A DNA stretch of 49,614 nt, taken from contig DAOSUP010000012.1 of assembly GCA_035378845.1 (NCBI GenBank), positions 1-49,614 on the forward strand. The letters are read 5' to 3'. The notes under the pieces are model-generated. The model searched no databases, was not told the origin of the DNA, and worked only from the letters and a program-made list of their open reading frames with translations. Made by a program: the position numbers and the translations under genes. The stretch is from JAKOUL01 sp035378845. GTDB lineage: Bacteria; Dictyoglomota; Dictyoglomia; Dictyoglomales; Dictyoglomaceae. Of this stretch, positions 1 through 7,522 are shown piece by piece (position 1 is the first letter of the stretch; each line of letters starts with the position of its first letter).

Positions 1-740
1 ATAGCTCTATCTTCTTTCATTATGGCATTGAATAAACTGGATTTTCCCACATTAATTCTTCCCACAAGGATGATTTTATATCCTTCTTTAGCCCACTCTC
101 CTCTTTTAGCTCTCTCAAGAAGATTTTCTACCTTTTCTTTTGTATCCTTTAATACTTTTATCCATTCTTCTTTTTCTTTCTCTTCCACATCTTCAGGAAA
201 ATCAATGGATGCCTCTAAGTATATTCTTAGATTTTCTATCTTATCTTTTATAGATCTAATCTCCTTAGAAAGATCCCCTTGGAGTTTGGAGAGGGCAGAT
301 TTTAGATAGGCTTTACTTTCTGCTCTTATAATCTCATTTATACTTTCTGCCTGAAGTAGATCTATCTTTCCATTTAAAAATGCTCTTTTGGTAAATTCTC
401 CTCTTTCTGCTAATCTTGCTCCTTCTTTTACAAGAATTCTTAAGATCTCTTCAAGTACCACGGGGCTTCCATGGGTATATATCTCTACAATATTTTCTCC
501 TGTATATGAACGAGGCTCTTTATATATTCCTATAACTGCTTCATCTATGATGTCTCCATTATAGATAATTTTCCCATAATGGAGGGTATGAGATGGTGCT
601 TTTTCTATGTCCATTTTCTTATTTAGAGGGATAAAAATTCTTTTTGTTATGGATATAGCCTCAGGTCCGCTTAAACGGATTATTCCGATAGCACTGTGTC
701 CAAGAGAGGTAGATATGGCTGCTATGGTATCATTTTTCAT
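1..740 (-). CDS. mnmE: tRNA modification GTPase MnmE (N-terminal part, cut by window edge)
   Basis: The reading frame runs off the left edge, so only about 246 N-terminal residues are present. MnmE works with MnmG to install the 5-carboxymethylaminomethyl group on wobble uridine-34 of some tRNAs. The N-terminus begins MKNDTIAAISTS and contains GHSAIGIIRLSG, typical of the tetrahydrofolate-binding TrmE-N domain. The conserved segment GEFTKRAFLNGKIDL follows. Near the cut edge the G1 loop of the GTPase domain reads GRINVGKSS, a slight variant of GxPNAGKSS. The start overlaps the end of jag by 11 bases. Its place after rpmH-rnpA-yidC-jag is the usual bacterial order, so the assignment is firm. 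Confidence 0.95.
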   Translation of the reverse strand, partial: MKNDTIAAISTSLGHSAIGIIRLSGPEAISITKRIFIPLNKKMDIEKAPSHTLHYGKIIYNGDIIDEAVIGIYKEPRSYTGENIVEIYTHGSPVVLEEILRILVKEGARLAERGEFTKRAFLNGKIDLLQAESINEIIRAESKAYLKSALSKLQGDLSKEIRSIKDKIENLRIYLEASIDFPEDVEEKEKEEWIKVLKDTKEKVENLLERAKRGEWAKEGYKIILVGRINVGKSSLFNAIMKEDRA

Positions 741-1353
741 TTTTCTTTGGTGCAATAATCACCCTTCGTTCAGGCTCTTCCCCCTCACTATAGGTTGTCA
801 CATCAGGATCATCTTGAAGAGTAAGATGTATGATTCTTCTTTCTCTTGCAGTCATAGGAGGAAACTTATACTCTGTCTTTTCTATTTTTACTTTTGAAGC
901 TACCTTTTGAGCAAGAGTTTCTAAATATTTTTCTTTTCTTTCTCTATAATGATCTATATCAAGAGAAATTACATCTGTGATCTGATTTTTTGATGCATAT
1001 AGCCTTATAATAAATTCTAAAGATGCTAAGGTCTTTCCTGAAGATCCTATAAGATCTCCTAAGTTTTCTCCCTCAATACTAAGCTTTATATGGTCTTCCT
1101 CTTTTTGAACTTTTATCTTGGCATTTACATCTAATCTTTTAAGAATCTCTTGCAAAAAATCTTTTAAAAGGTTCTCATTAGAGTTTTTAATCTTGGCATA
1201 TATCCGATAGGGTTTTGTTCCTATCCCGAGGATTCCTTCTCTTCCATACTCTAAGATCTTATAATCAATCTCTTCTAAAGGTACATTAAGAAATTCTTCT
1301 GCCTTGGAGAGGGCTTCCTCTAAGGTTTTTCCTTCAGTTTCTATCTCTCTCAT
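730..1353 (-). CDS. jag: Jag/KhpB RNA-binding protein (Jag-N, KH, R3H)
   Basis: This 207-residue protein has the three-part architecture of Jag (KhpB, EloR). A Jag-N domain spans about residues 1-50. A KH-type RNA-binding domain with the loop LIGSSGKTLASLE covers about 75-140. A C-terminal R3H domain has the RxxxH signature in ARERRIIH. In other bacteria KhpB forms a KhpA/KhpB RNA chaperone that affects cell elongation. The ATG overlaps the yidC stop by 4 bases (ATGA), so it is translationally coupled to yidC. It is ordinary in length and position. Confidence 0.95.
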   Translation of the reverse strand: MREIETEGKTLEEALSKAEEFLNVPLEEIDYKILEYGREGILGIGTKPYRIYAKIKNSNENLLKDFLQEILKRLDVNAKIKVQKEEDHIKLSIEGENLGDLIGSSGKTLASLEFIIRLYASKNQITDVISLDIDHYRERKEKYLETLAQKVASKVKIEKTEYKFPPMTARERRIIHLTLQDDPDVTTYSEGEEPERRVIIAPKKNEK

Positions 1354-1988
1354 ATTTTCTGTCCTCCTGAGTGAAGCCGAAACACTACAAACTGCTGCAA
1401 GAGTTGGAATAAACTTGAAGCAACCCAGTAGAGCATAACTCCTGCAGGTACTTTATAAAGAAAGAATATGAATGTGAAGAGAACAGTGGTAAATATATTT
1501 GTAATTTGCTGCTGTTTTTTCTGTTCAGGCGCTGAAGCCATGGAACTTAAAGCTCCTGAGAAGTAAGTAACTACTCCCATAAGGATCAGGAGAATATTGT
1601 CAGTTTTTGTGAGATCAGACATCCATAAAAAGCTTGGTGTGGCTGTATATTTATAATTCAAAAGAAGCTGATACAGAGCTATTAATATAGGGAACTGAAT
1701 AATGAGAGGTAGACATCCCATCATAGGATTTATCTTGTATTGTTGGTATAAGATCATGAGTTCTCGGTTCATAGCTTGAGGATCATCTTTAAATTTTTCT
1801 TGGATCTTTTTAACTTCAGGTTGAATTTTCTGCTGAAGAAGGATAGATTTTAACTGGGCGTGAGTCAAAGGATATAGAATAATTCTTACAAAAATGGTAA
1901 GTAATATAATGGCAAGTCCATAGTTTCCTATCCAGGAATAAAAAAGCTCTAAAAGAAAACCAAGTCCATCTGCTAATGCTTTAATCAT
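1350..1988 (-). CDS. yidC: Membrane protein insertase YidC (short form)
   Basis: YidC inserts and folds membrane proteins, alone or with SecYEG. This copy is 212 residues with about five membrane segments. The conserved insertase arginine is seen at residue 35 in FVRIILYPL. The cytoplasmic loop KIQPEVKKIQEKFKDDPQ and the segment MMGCLPLIIQFPILIALY are typical. It lacks the large periplasmic P1 domain of proteobacterial YidC, and it also lacks a lipobox. The form is therefore that of Gram-positives and other deep lineages, although lpt genes in this window indicate an outer membrane. It overlaps yidD and jag by 4 bases each. Confidence 0.95.
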   Translation of the reverse strand: MIKALADGLGFLLELFYSWIGNYGLAIILLTIFVRIILYPLTHAQLKSILLQQKIQPEVKKIQEKFKDDPQAMNRELMILYQQYKINPMMGCLPLIIQFPILIALYQLLLNYKYTATPSFLWMSDLTKTDNILLILMGVVTYFSGALSSMASAPEQKKQQQITNIFTTVLFTFIFFLYKVPAGVMLYWVASSLFQLLQQFVVFRLHSGGQKI

Positions 1989-2248
1989 CTATTTTTTTCC
2001 TCCTTATGGAATTTTAAATTTAGCAATTCTTCTTGCGTAGGTACTGGGTCATAACCTCCAGGATTAAAGGGATGACATCTTAGAATTCTTTTTGCTGCTA
2101 AAATACCGCCTGTCCATGGTCCAAATCTTTCTACAGCTTCTAATGCATAGGAAGAGCATGTGGGATAGAATCTACAGCTTTGGGGTAATACAGGAGATAT
2201 AAAGGTCTTATAAAATTTTATAAGAAGTATTAACAAATTTTTAATCAT
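1985..2248 (-). CDS. yidD: Membrane protein insertion efficiency factor YidD
   Basis: This is a small 87-residue protein of the YidD (haemolytic domain, DUF37) family. The hallmark sequence SCRFYPTCSSYALEAVERFG is followed by RCHPFNPGGYDPVP, and the conserved cysteines are present. YidD helps YidC-dependent insertion at the inner membrane. An amphipathic N-terminal helix (IKNLLILLIKFYKTFISP) is visible. The gene overlaps rnpA by 8 bases and yidC by 4 bases, in the standard rnpA-yidD-yidC order. Confidence 0.95.
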   Translation of the reverse strand: MIKNLLILLIKFYKTFISPVLPQSCRFYPTCSSYALEAVERFGPWTGGILAAKRILRCHPFNPGGYDPVPTQEELLNLKFHKEEKNR

Positions 2249-2600
2249 TTTTGAACACGCCGGCTTTTTCCCATATTTTTATAAGCATATTTTTCATTTT
2301 ATGGAAGTCTATATCCTTTATTTCTTCCCCTGGTTTGACTATTATTAACATCTCTATATCATCTCTTAAATAAGGACGGTGCAATCGATATACTTCTCTT
2401 ATAAGCCTTTTTATTCTATTCCTTACTACAGCTGTTCCTACTTTTTTATTTATACTGATGCCTATCTTTCTTTTTTCTGCTTTTCTTATATAAACCACAA
2501 AATTCTTAGAGAGGAAATATGGCTTTCCCTCTCTCAAGATTTTTAAAAAATCCTCTTGTTTTTTTAAACGTTCCTCTTTTGGAAAAGAAAAAGATCCCAA
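2241..2600 (-). CDS. rnpA: Ribonuclease P protein component
   Basis: RnpA is the protein subunit of RNase P, which removes the 5' leader from pre-tRNAs. The 119-residue protein has the RNR signature in VVRNRIKRLIREVYR, and an upstream basic N-terminus (FPKEERLKKQEDF) typical of the family. The start used is TTG at 2600, only one base from the rpmH stop, so rpmH and rnpA are almost certainly cotranslated. No upstream in-frame ATG fits. The family assignment is firm; the exact start is less so. Confidence 0.93.
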   Translation of the reverse strand: MGSFSFPKEERLKKQEDFLKILREGKPYFLSKNFVVYIRKAEKRKIGISINKKVGTAVVRNRIKRLIREVYRLHRPYLRDDIEMLIIVKPGEEIKDIDFHKMKNMLIKIWEKAGVFKND

Positions 2601-2601
2601 A

Positions 2602-2730
2602 TTAAACGGCTAATCTCTTTCTTCCTTTTAGTCTTCTTTTCTTTATCACTCTTTTGTGATCTCTCATTCGTACGCGAAATCCATGAGATCTTTTTCTATG
2701 ATATTTTTTAGGCTGATAAGTCCTCTTCAT
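2602..2730 (-). CDS. rpmH: 50S ribosomal protein L34
   Basis: This 42-residue, strongly basic protein starts MKRTYQPKKYHRKRSHGFR and ends GRKRLAV. It matches L34 over its full length (MKRTYQPxxxxRxRxHGFRxRM). It is a large-subunit ribosomal protein. The frame was read directly from the minus strand. The gene opens the rpmH-rnpA-yidD-yidC-jag-mnmE cluster and has a well-formed promoter about 70 bases upstream. Confidence 0.96.
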   Translation of the reverse strand: MKRTYQPKKYHRKRSHGFRVRMRDHKRVIKKRRLKGRKRLAV

Positions 2731-2799
2731 TTTTTGTTCTCCCCTATCTCAAAGTAATTTTATGAAATTCAATTAAGATCAAATAATAATACGAAGGTA

Positions 2800-2828
2800 A
2801 TACTAACAAAAAAGTTTATTCTCGTCAA
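2800..2828 (-). promoter_or_regulatory. Promoter of the rpmH-rnpA-yidD-yidC-jag-mnmE cluster
   Basis: On the minus strand the -35 is TTGACG (2828-2823), then 17 bases, then the -10 TAGTAT (2805-2800). The -10 is preceded by TG in the extended -10 position (TGTTAGTAT). The -35 overlaps the last codon and stop of the upstream pncB gene by a few bases. Seen by eye only; no transcript data. Confidence 0.7.
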
Positions 2829-4009
2829 GGTAAAAACTCAGGAATATAGGTTTTACCTCCTTCTATTACCCTCATATTTTCAGGTAACAGGTTGAGGTTG
2901 TTGAGAATTCTTTTTCTAATACTGTCTATCTCTTCAAAATCTCTTACAATTTTTCCATCTCTTATAAGAGGTTTTATAAGGGGTTTTTTGCCAGGGATGA
3001 TCTCTGAAGTAAATAGTCTTACTGTATCTTCAAAGTTTTCTCCTCTTTGGATCTGCTTTGCCCCAGGCATATTGCTTGATTTGGCAACAGGATTTCCTTC
3101 CACCTCTACAATTTTAAGAGCAAAGTCTATAACAGGTGCATTGGCAACTTTTGTGCCAATACCAAAAGCATCCACTAAGTCACGATATTTTTCTACTTCG
3201 TATTCGTCAAGTCCTCCACTTAAGAATATCTGTACATTAGGATATCCTCTTCGGGCAAATTCCCATCTTATATCCTTTATGAGATAGACATAATCTTTAC
3301 TGTCTAATCTTACCCCTTGAAGCTTTTCTTTTAAGGCTTCTAATGCATTAATGGCTCCTACCGTAGGAGAGCCGTAAGTATCAATAAGAGCAATCCTTGG
3401 TACCTTTGGATCTACATATTGATCAAAGGCTGAGAATGCTTCCTTTTCATCTCCTATAATAAGTATAAGAGCATGAGGCATTGTCCCTACAGGAGTTTTA
3501 TATATATATTTTGCCCCAAGTACATTGGAGACTCCATCAAATCCTGATACATATGCAGCATACTCAACCACAGGAGAAAGGAAGGGATGCTGACGCCTGG
3601 TACCAAAACTATGGATTTTTTTATCTTTTGCAGCAATTCTTACTCTGGCAGATTTTGTAGCAATTCCCGACATAAAACATACAAAGCCAAGAATTGATGT
3701 CTCATATCTTGCAAAATCTCTATATTTCCCCCTTATCTGGATAATAGGTTCATAAGGGAAAAAGATCTCTCCCTCATCTACGGCATAGACATCTACAGGT
3801 ATTCCCTCAAGTAGTTTTGCTATCTCATATATTCCCAGTGCTACGCCAAAAATATAATTTGGATCAGGAAAACTTTTGGTAAAAAGCTCTGATACTACAT
3901 AAGGGTTCTTTTTAAGTCCATCTAAGGTTTCTTCAGTCCTTAGGAAATAGGCATCTGTATTAAGACCATTTTTTATATCCTCTGGTTTTGCAATTAAGAA
4001 ATCCTTCAT
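2825..4009 (-). CDS. pncB: Nicotinate phosphoribosyltransferase
   Basis: The 394-residue protein converts nicotinate and PRPP to nicotinate mononucleotide in NAD salvage. Family motifs include TDAYFLRTEETL near the N-terminus, the segment FGTRRQHPF around residue 137, and a phosphate-binding FLSGGLDEYEVEKYRDLVDAFGIG region split across the barrel. The length suits the shorter bacterial/archaeal NAPRTase type. It lies 1 base after pncA, so the two genes form a nicotinamide-to-NaMN salvage operon. The last step of NAD synthesis, nadE, is elsewhere in this window (40849). The exact subfamily was not resolved. Confidence 0.9.
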   Translation of the reverse strand: MKDFLIAKPEDIKNGLNTDAYFLRTEETLDGLKKNPYVVSELFTKSFPDPNYIFGVALGIYEIAKLLEGIPVDVYAVDEGEIFFPYEPIIQIRGKYRDFARYETSILGFVCFMSGIATKSARVRIAAKDKKIHSFGTRRQHPFLSPVVEYAAYVSGFDGVSNVLGAKYIYKTPVGTMPHALILIIGDEKEAFSAFDQYVDPKVPRIALIDTYGSPTVGAINALEALKEKLQGVRLDSKDYVYLIKDIRWEFARRGYPNVQIFLSGGLDEYEVEKYRDLVDAFGIGTKVANAPVIDFALKIVEVEGNPVAKSSNMPGAKQIQRGENFEDTVRLFTSEIIPGKKPLIKPLIRDGKIVRDFEEIDSIRKRILNNLNLLPENMRVIEGGKTYIPEFLP

Positions 4010-4010
4010 A

Positions 4011-4553
4011 TTAGCTTTCCCACCTCTCTATTAATTCTCCTGTCATATAAAGTTTTGCATTGTGAATCTCTTTCATATATTTCAAGGCTCTTTCATGTTC
4101 TTCAGGTATAAAGGATGCTGTTGCATCCGAAACCACTATTACATTAAATCCTCTGAAGAATGCATCTGCAGAATTATGAATGACACATATATGAGTACTG
4201 GTACCCGTAAGAACTACAGTATCTACATTTAGTTCCCTAAGTAATTCTTCAAGCTCTGTTTTGTAAAAACCACTATATACTTTTTTCTTTATCACATAAT
4301 CTTTCTCCTCGGGAGATAGTTCTGGAATTATTTCAGAGCCCTTTTCGCCTTCCATAGCATGTTCTCCCCACACTTCCAGTTCTTTATCACCAGGGGTATG
4401 GGCATCTCTAAGATATATTATGGGTATATTTAGGTGGTGAGCCGAATTAATGAGCTCTTTTATATTAGGGACAATCTTTTGAGCATAAGGGTTTCCAAAC
4501 TTTCCTGTTACAAAATCTACCACCATATCTATTATTATTAAGGCATATCTCAT
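4011..4553 (-). CDS. pncA: Nicotinamidase / isochorismatase-family cysteine hydrolase
   Basis: The 180-residue protein has the isochorismatase-like fold. The likely catalytic triad is Asp9 (IIIDMVVDF), Lys91 (KKVYSGFYKTEL) and Cys123 (GTSTHICVIHNSADAFFRG). Nicotinamidase converts nicotinamide to nicotinate. The direct coupling to pncB, 1 base apart, makes that role far more likely than other isochorismatase-family reactions. The metal-site residues (D50, H52 in YLRDAH) fit a nicotinamidase. A ribosome binding site GGAGGT lies just upstream of the ATG. Confidence 0.88.
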   Translation of the reverse strand: MRYALIIIDMVVDFVTGKFGNPYAQKIVPNIKELINSAHHLNIPIIYLRDAHTPGDKELEVWGEHAMEGEKGSEIIPELSPEEKDYVIKKKVYSGFYKTELEELLRELNVDTVVLTGTSTHICVIHNSADAFFRGFNVIVVSDATASFIPEEHERALKYMKEIHNAKLYMTGELIERWES

Positions 4554-4620
4554 TTATTTACCTCCAAAAATTTCCATTGTCATATATTATATAATATAAT
4601 TCAAAGATTATTAAAATAAA

Positions 4621-4647
4621 AAGGGGATGGCATTTTGCCATCCCCTT
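4621..4647 (-). terminator. Strong intrinsic terminator after yjbQ and the 26-residue peptide gene
   Basis: A perfect 12-base inverted repeat (AAGGGGATGGCA, loop TTT, TGCCATCCCCTT) lies between the small ORF at 4685-4765 and pncA. On the minus strand it is followed by TTTTTATTTT, the U-tract needed for termination in the direction of yjbQ transcription. It isolates pncA-pncB from yjbQ. Confidence 0.85.
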
Positions 4648-4684
4648 TCTTTAAGAGTAAATATTGCTCTATAATGACTAAATT

Positions 4685-4765
4685 CTACTTCTTATTGCCT
4701 TTTGTGAAATACCAGATTAGGAGAATGATGACAATTATTATTAATACCCACCAATACCATGCCAT
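4685..4765 (-). CDS. 26-residue single-pass membrane peptide
   Basis: The minus strand encodes MAWYWWVLIIIVIILLIWYF followed by TKGNKK and a stop. This is one hydrophobic helix with a tryptophan/tyrosine-rich N-terminus and a positively charged tail, so a membrane peptide with the tail in the cytoplasm is expected. A purine-rich site GGGGGGATAAAAGA precedes the ATG. The gene lies 47 bases after yjbQ and is closed by the terminator at 4621-4647, which supports it being a real transcribed unit. I do not recognise a family and no function is proposed. Confidence 0.65.
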   Translation of the reverse strand: MAWYWWVLIIIVIILLIWYFTKGNKK

Positions 4766-4812
4766 TTCTTTTATCCCCCCTTTCTCTCTTTAAAGAGTTT
4801 ATACTATTTAAT

Positions 4813-5217
4813 TTACTCTTTTTCTTCTATGATGTCAATCCAAACTTTTCTAAATCTTGGACCATCAAACTCAGCAAAGAATAATCCTTGCCATGTGCCT
4901 AAGTTTAGTTTTCCGTCTCTTATGAGGACAAAAGTATTTGCACCTACAATAGTGGATTTTATGTGTGCAGGAGAATTTCCCTCAGCATGGGAATATATTC
5001 CACTCTGAGGTACTAACTTATCATATGTACTTAGGATGTCTCTTACTACACTGGGATCATAGTTTTCATTTATGATAATTCCTGCTGTGGTATGGGGTAC
5101 AAAGATGAAACATATGCCATTTTTTACATTACTTTTTTCAATAACATCCTCTATTTTATCGGTTATATCCATAAGTACTACCTTTTGAGGTGTAGAAACA
5201 GAAATTTCAAAAAACAT
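4813..5217 (-). CDS. yjbQ: YjbQ / UPF0047 family protein
   Basis: The 134-residue protein matches the YjbQ/UPF0047 fold (secondary thiamine-phosphate synthase family). Conserved features are IFVPHTTAGIIINENYDP, the histidine-containing SHAEGNSPAHIKSTIVG and LGTWQGLFFAEFDGPR. Members show weak thiamine-phosphate synthase activity in other bacteria, but the physiological role is unclear. It is transcribed divergently from rtcB with 104 bases between the starts, and a 26-residue membrane peptide follows it. Confidence 0.9.
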   Translation of the reverse strand: MFFEISVSTPQKVVLMDITDKIEDVIEKSNVKNGICFIFVPHTTAGIIINENYDPSVVRDILSTYDKLVPQSGIYSHAEGNSPAHIKSTIVGANTFVLIRDGKLNLGTWQGLFFAEFDGPRFRKVWIDIIEEKE

Positions 5218-5256
5218 TTTGATGTCTTTCCTCCTTTCTCTTTATTTCTCATATCC

Positions 5257-5264
5257 ATTATAAT
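5257..5264. promoter_or_regulatory. Overlapping divergent -10 elements between yjbQ and rtcB
   Basis: The bases ATTATAAT contain TATAAT on the plus strand (5259-5264, toward rtcB) and TATAAT on the minus strand (5262-5257, toward yjbQ). Neither has a convincing -35 at 17 bases. The arrangement suggests that the two divergent promoters compete, but the AT-rich context makes chance matches likely. Confidence 0.35.
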
Positions 5265-5321
5265 AATTATAGATGAAAAATCAGGATTTTTTCCTTTAAG
5301 GAAAATTGGAGGTGAATTTTA

Positions 5322-6782
5322 ATGGGAAATGAATGGAAAGGTATTTTAAATAAAATAGATGAATATAGATATGAAATACCAAAGGCATACAAGCCCTTTA
5401 TGAGGGTTCCAGGGATAATATTTGCTGATGAAAAGCTTATAGAAGATATATTAAAAGATCAATCTCCAGAACAAGTAGCAAATGTGGCTTCGCTTCCTGG
5501 GATTATTAAATACTCCTTAGCTATGCCTGATATTCATTGGGGATATGGTTTTCCTATTGGTGGTGTTGCAGCTATGAGTAAAAAGGAAGGAGTTATATCT
5601 CCAGGAGGGGTAGGATATGATATAAATTGTGGTGTAAGGCTCATTCGTACAAATCTGGCTAAGGATGATGTGATGCCCAAGATAAGAGATCTTGTAGATG
5701 AGCTTTTTGCTAAGATTCCTGCTGGAGTAGGATCTGAAGGAGAGTTAAGGGTAAAGGGAAAGGAATTAGAAGAAGTCTTAGAAAAGGGTGCTCAGTGGGT
5801 TGTAACGGAGGGATATGGATGGAAAGAAGATTTGGAACACATAGAGGAGAATGGAAGAATTACCTATGCTAATTCTGATAAGCTATCTCGTAGGGCAAAG
5901 GAAAGAGGAGAATATCAACTGGGCACTTTGGGATCTGGAAATCATTTCTTGGAAATTCAGGTGGTAAGTAGAGTATTTGAACCAGAGATTGCAGATAGAT
6001 TTGGCATATTTCCTGATCAGATAATGATAATGGTCCATACAGGTTCTCGGGGACTTGGATATCAGGTGGCAGAAGATTATATAAGAGTTATGTCTAATGC
6101 CATGAGAAAATATGGGATAGAGTTACCTGATAAACAATTAGCCTGTGCTCCTTTTGATTCTCCTGAAGGGCAAGACTATTTTCAAGCTATGTGTGCTGCA
6201 GCAAACTTTGCATGGGCAAATAGACAGATGATTACCCATTGGGTAAGAGAGGTATTTGAAGAGGTACTTAGAGAAGGTGCAGATAAACTGGGTATGAGAC
6301 TTATTTATGACGTGGCTCATAATATTGCAAAGTTAGAAGAGCATAATGTGGATGGAAAGATGGAAGAGGTTGTAGTTCATAGAAAGGGTGCTACCAGAGC
6401 TTTTTCTGCAGGGCATCCTGATCTTCCTGCAGACTATAAGGATATTGGTCAGCCTGTGATAATCCCTGGAGATATGGGAAGATCTTCCTTTTTACTTATA
6501 GGTCTTCCTAAGGCAATGGAGATCTCTTTTGGCTCCACATGTCATGGAGCAGGAAGGACTCAAAGTAGAAGTAAGCTTCTAAAGAGTGGAAGGAAAGCCT
6601 CAGATATTGAGAAAGAGCTTCTTGAGAGAGGAATAATTGTAAAGGCAGCTTCAAAAGCATCTGTGGTGGAGGAGGCTTCCGAAGCATATAAAAATGTGGT
6701 AGATGTAGTGAATGTGGTGCATAATGCAGGTATATCAAAAAGAGTTGCTCAGATGAAACCTCTTGCAGTAATTAAAGGATAG
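5322..6782 (+). CDS. rtcB: RNA-splicing ligase RtcB
   Basis: The 486-residue protein is a GTP-dependent, Mn-dependent RNA ligase that joins 2',3'-cyclic phosphate and 5'-OH ends. All active-site residues are visible: Asp100 and Cys103 (GYDINCGVRL), His208 (GSGNHFLE), His239 (HTGSRGLG), His333 (YDVAHNIAK), and the guanylylated His408 (CHGAGRT). The length is normal with no intein. A strong GGAGGTG site precedes the ATG. No archease gene accompanies it here. It is a single-gene unit closed by a terminator at 6793-6825. Likely roles are RNA repair or tRNA healing. Confidence 0.96.
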   Translation: MGNEWKGILNKIDEYRYEIPKAYKPFMRVPGIIFADEKLIEDILKDQSPEQVANVASLPGIIKYSLAMPDIHWGYGFPIGGVAAMSKKEGVISPGGVGYDINCGVRLIRTNLAKDDVMPKIRDLVDELFAKIPAGVGSEGELRVKGKELEEVLEKGAQWVVTEGYGWKEDLEHIEENGRITYANSDKLSRRAKERGEYQLGTLGSGNHFLEIQVVSRVFEPEIADRFGIFPDQIMIMVHTGSRGLGYQVAEDYIRVMSNAMRKYGIELPDKQLACAPFDSPEGQDYFQAMCAAANFAWANRQMITHWVREVFEEVLREGADKLGMRLIYDVAHNIAKLEEHNVDGKMEEVVVHRKGATRAFSAGHPDLPADYKDIGQPVIIPGDMGRSSFLLIGLPKAMEISFGSTCHGAGRTQSRSKLLKSGRKASDIEKELLERGIIVKAASKASVVEEASEAYKNVVDVVNVVHNAGISKRVAQMKPLAVIKG

Positions 6783-6792
6783 AGAAAAATTT

Positions 6793-6825
6793 AAAGGGGG
6801 GAAGAGGGGAGATAGTCCCCCCTTT
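6793..6825 (+). terminator. Intrinsic terminator of rtcB
   Basis: The stem AAAGGGGGG (6793-6801) pairs with CCCCCCTTT (6817-6825) across a 15-base purine-rich loop, followed by further T residues. It sits 10 bases after the rtcB stop. Confidence 0.8.
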
Positions 6826-6861
6826 TTAAAAGTACATATTTATACCATAAAATTATTCTTT

Positions 6862-6887
6862 TTGACACTATTTTTTTCTGATATAAT
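6862..6887 (+). promoter_or_regulatory. Promoter of glpP-like gene
   Basis: An extended -10, TGATATAAT, spans 6879-6887, and a consensus TTGACA lies at 6862-6867. The spacing between hexamers is only 14 bases, so the TTGACA may not be the functional -35. The extended -10 alone may suffice. It is the first of several TGnTATAAT elements in this window. Confidence 0.55.
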
Positions 6888-6934
6888 GAAAAATGAGAAT
6901 ATAACTTAAAAAATTTTTGGGAGAGGAGAGGGAA

Positions 6935-7522
6935 ATGGAAAAAAAGAGGCTCACTAAGAACGATTTTTTAGAGGTTCTTAAGGGTAATCCTATCATCTCT
7001 GCGGTAAGAGAAGAAGAGCGTCTTTCTCAAGCTCTCCAGAGTAAGTCAAAGGTGCTTTTTTTATTAAAGACTAATGTTTTAACCCTTCCTAATTTGGTAC
7101 AAGAGATTAAATCTCATGGAAAGCTTGTTTTTATACACTTAGATCTATTAGAAGGATTAGCACAAGATAAGTATGCTTTAAGATATTTGGGAGATGTAGT
7201 AGGAATTGATGGTATTATTACTACGAGGACAAATCTTATTCAACAGGCAAAGGCAGAAGAATTGTTAGCCGTCCAAAGATTTTTTGTCTTAGATTCCTCC
7301 GCACTGGCTACAGGTGTAAGAATTATGCAAACTGCAGAACCAGATCTTGTAGAGATTCTTCCAGGCATTATATTCATCCATTTAGGAGAAGAGTTAAAGG
7401 CACAGATTCCTTATCCTTTAATTGCAGGAGGACTTATAAGAACTCCCGAAGAGGCAAAGGATATTTTAAAAGCAGGAGCAACGGCTATTTCAACTACTTC
7501 TGTGGGTTTGTGGAACTTTTAG
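6935..7522 (+). CDS. glpP: GlpP-family glycerol-3-phosphate-responsive antiterminator
   Basis: The 195-residue protein matches the GlpP antiterminator family. Typical segments are FLLKTNVLTLPNLVQEIKSH, FIHLDLLEGLAQD, GIDGIITTRTNLI and ILPGI, then PLIAGGLIRTPEEA, a TIM-barrel phosphate-binding loop. In Bacillus, GlpP binds glp leader mRNA in response to glycerol-3-phosphate. The ATG at 6935 is chosen because GGAGAGGAGAGG lies just before it. A TTG at 6917 would put that site inside the gene. No glpF, glpK or glpD neighbours exist here. The 3' end overlaps the 3' end of atpC by 29 bases on the opposite strand. Confidence 0.85.
   Translation: MEKKRLTKNDFLEVLKGNPIISAVREEERLSQALQSKSKVLFLLKTNVLTLPNLVQEIKSHGKLVFIHLDLLEGLAQDKYALRYLGDVVGIDGIITTRTNLIQQAKAEELLAVQRFFVLDSSALATGVRIMQTAEPDLVEILPGIIFIHLGEELKAQIPYPLIAGGLIRTPEEAKDILKAGATAISTTSVGLWNF

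Noticed and set aside
2731..2824. Possible replication origin upstream of rpmH
   Set aside because: rpmH-rnpA-yidC-jag-mnmE is often next to dnaA/oriC, but here pncB is upstream. No TTATCCACA-type DnaA box was seen in the 94 bases, only the promoter.
4619..4650. Hairpin as a riboswitch or small RNA
   Set aside because: A perfect short stem followed by a T-tract on the minus strand is fully explained as a terminator.
6861..6870. TTGACA as a standard -35 for glpP
   Set aside because: Only 14 bases separate it from the -10, too few for usual recognition. The extended -10 is retained instead.
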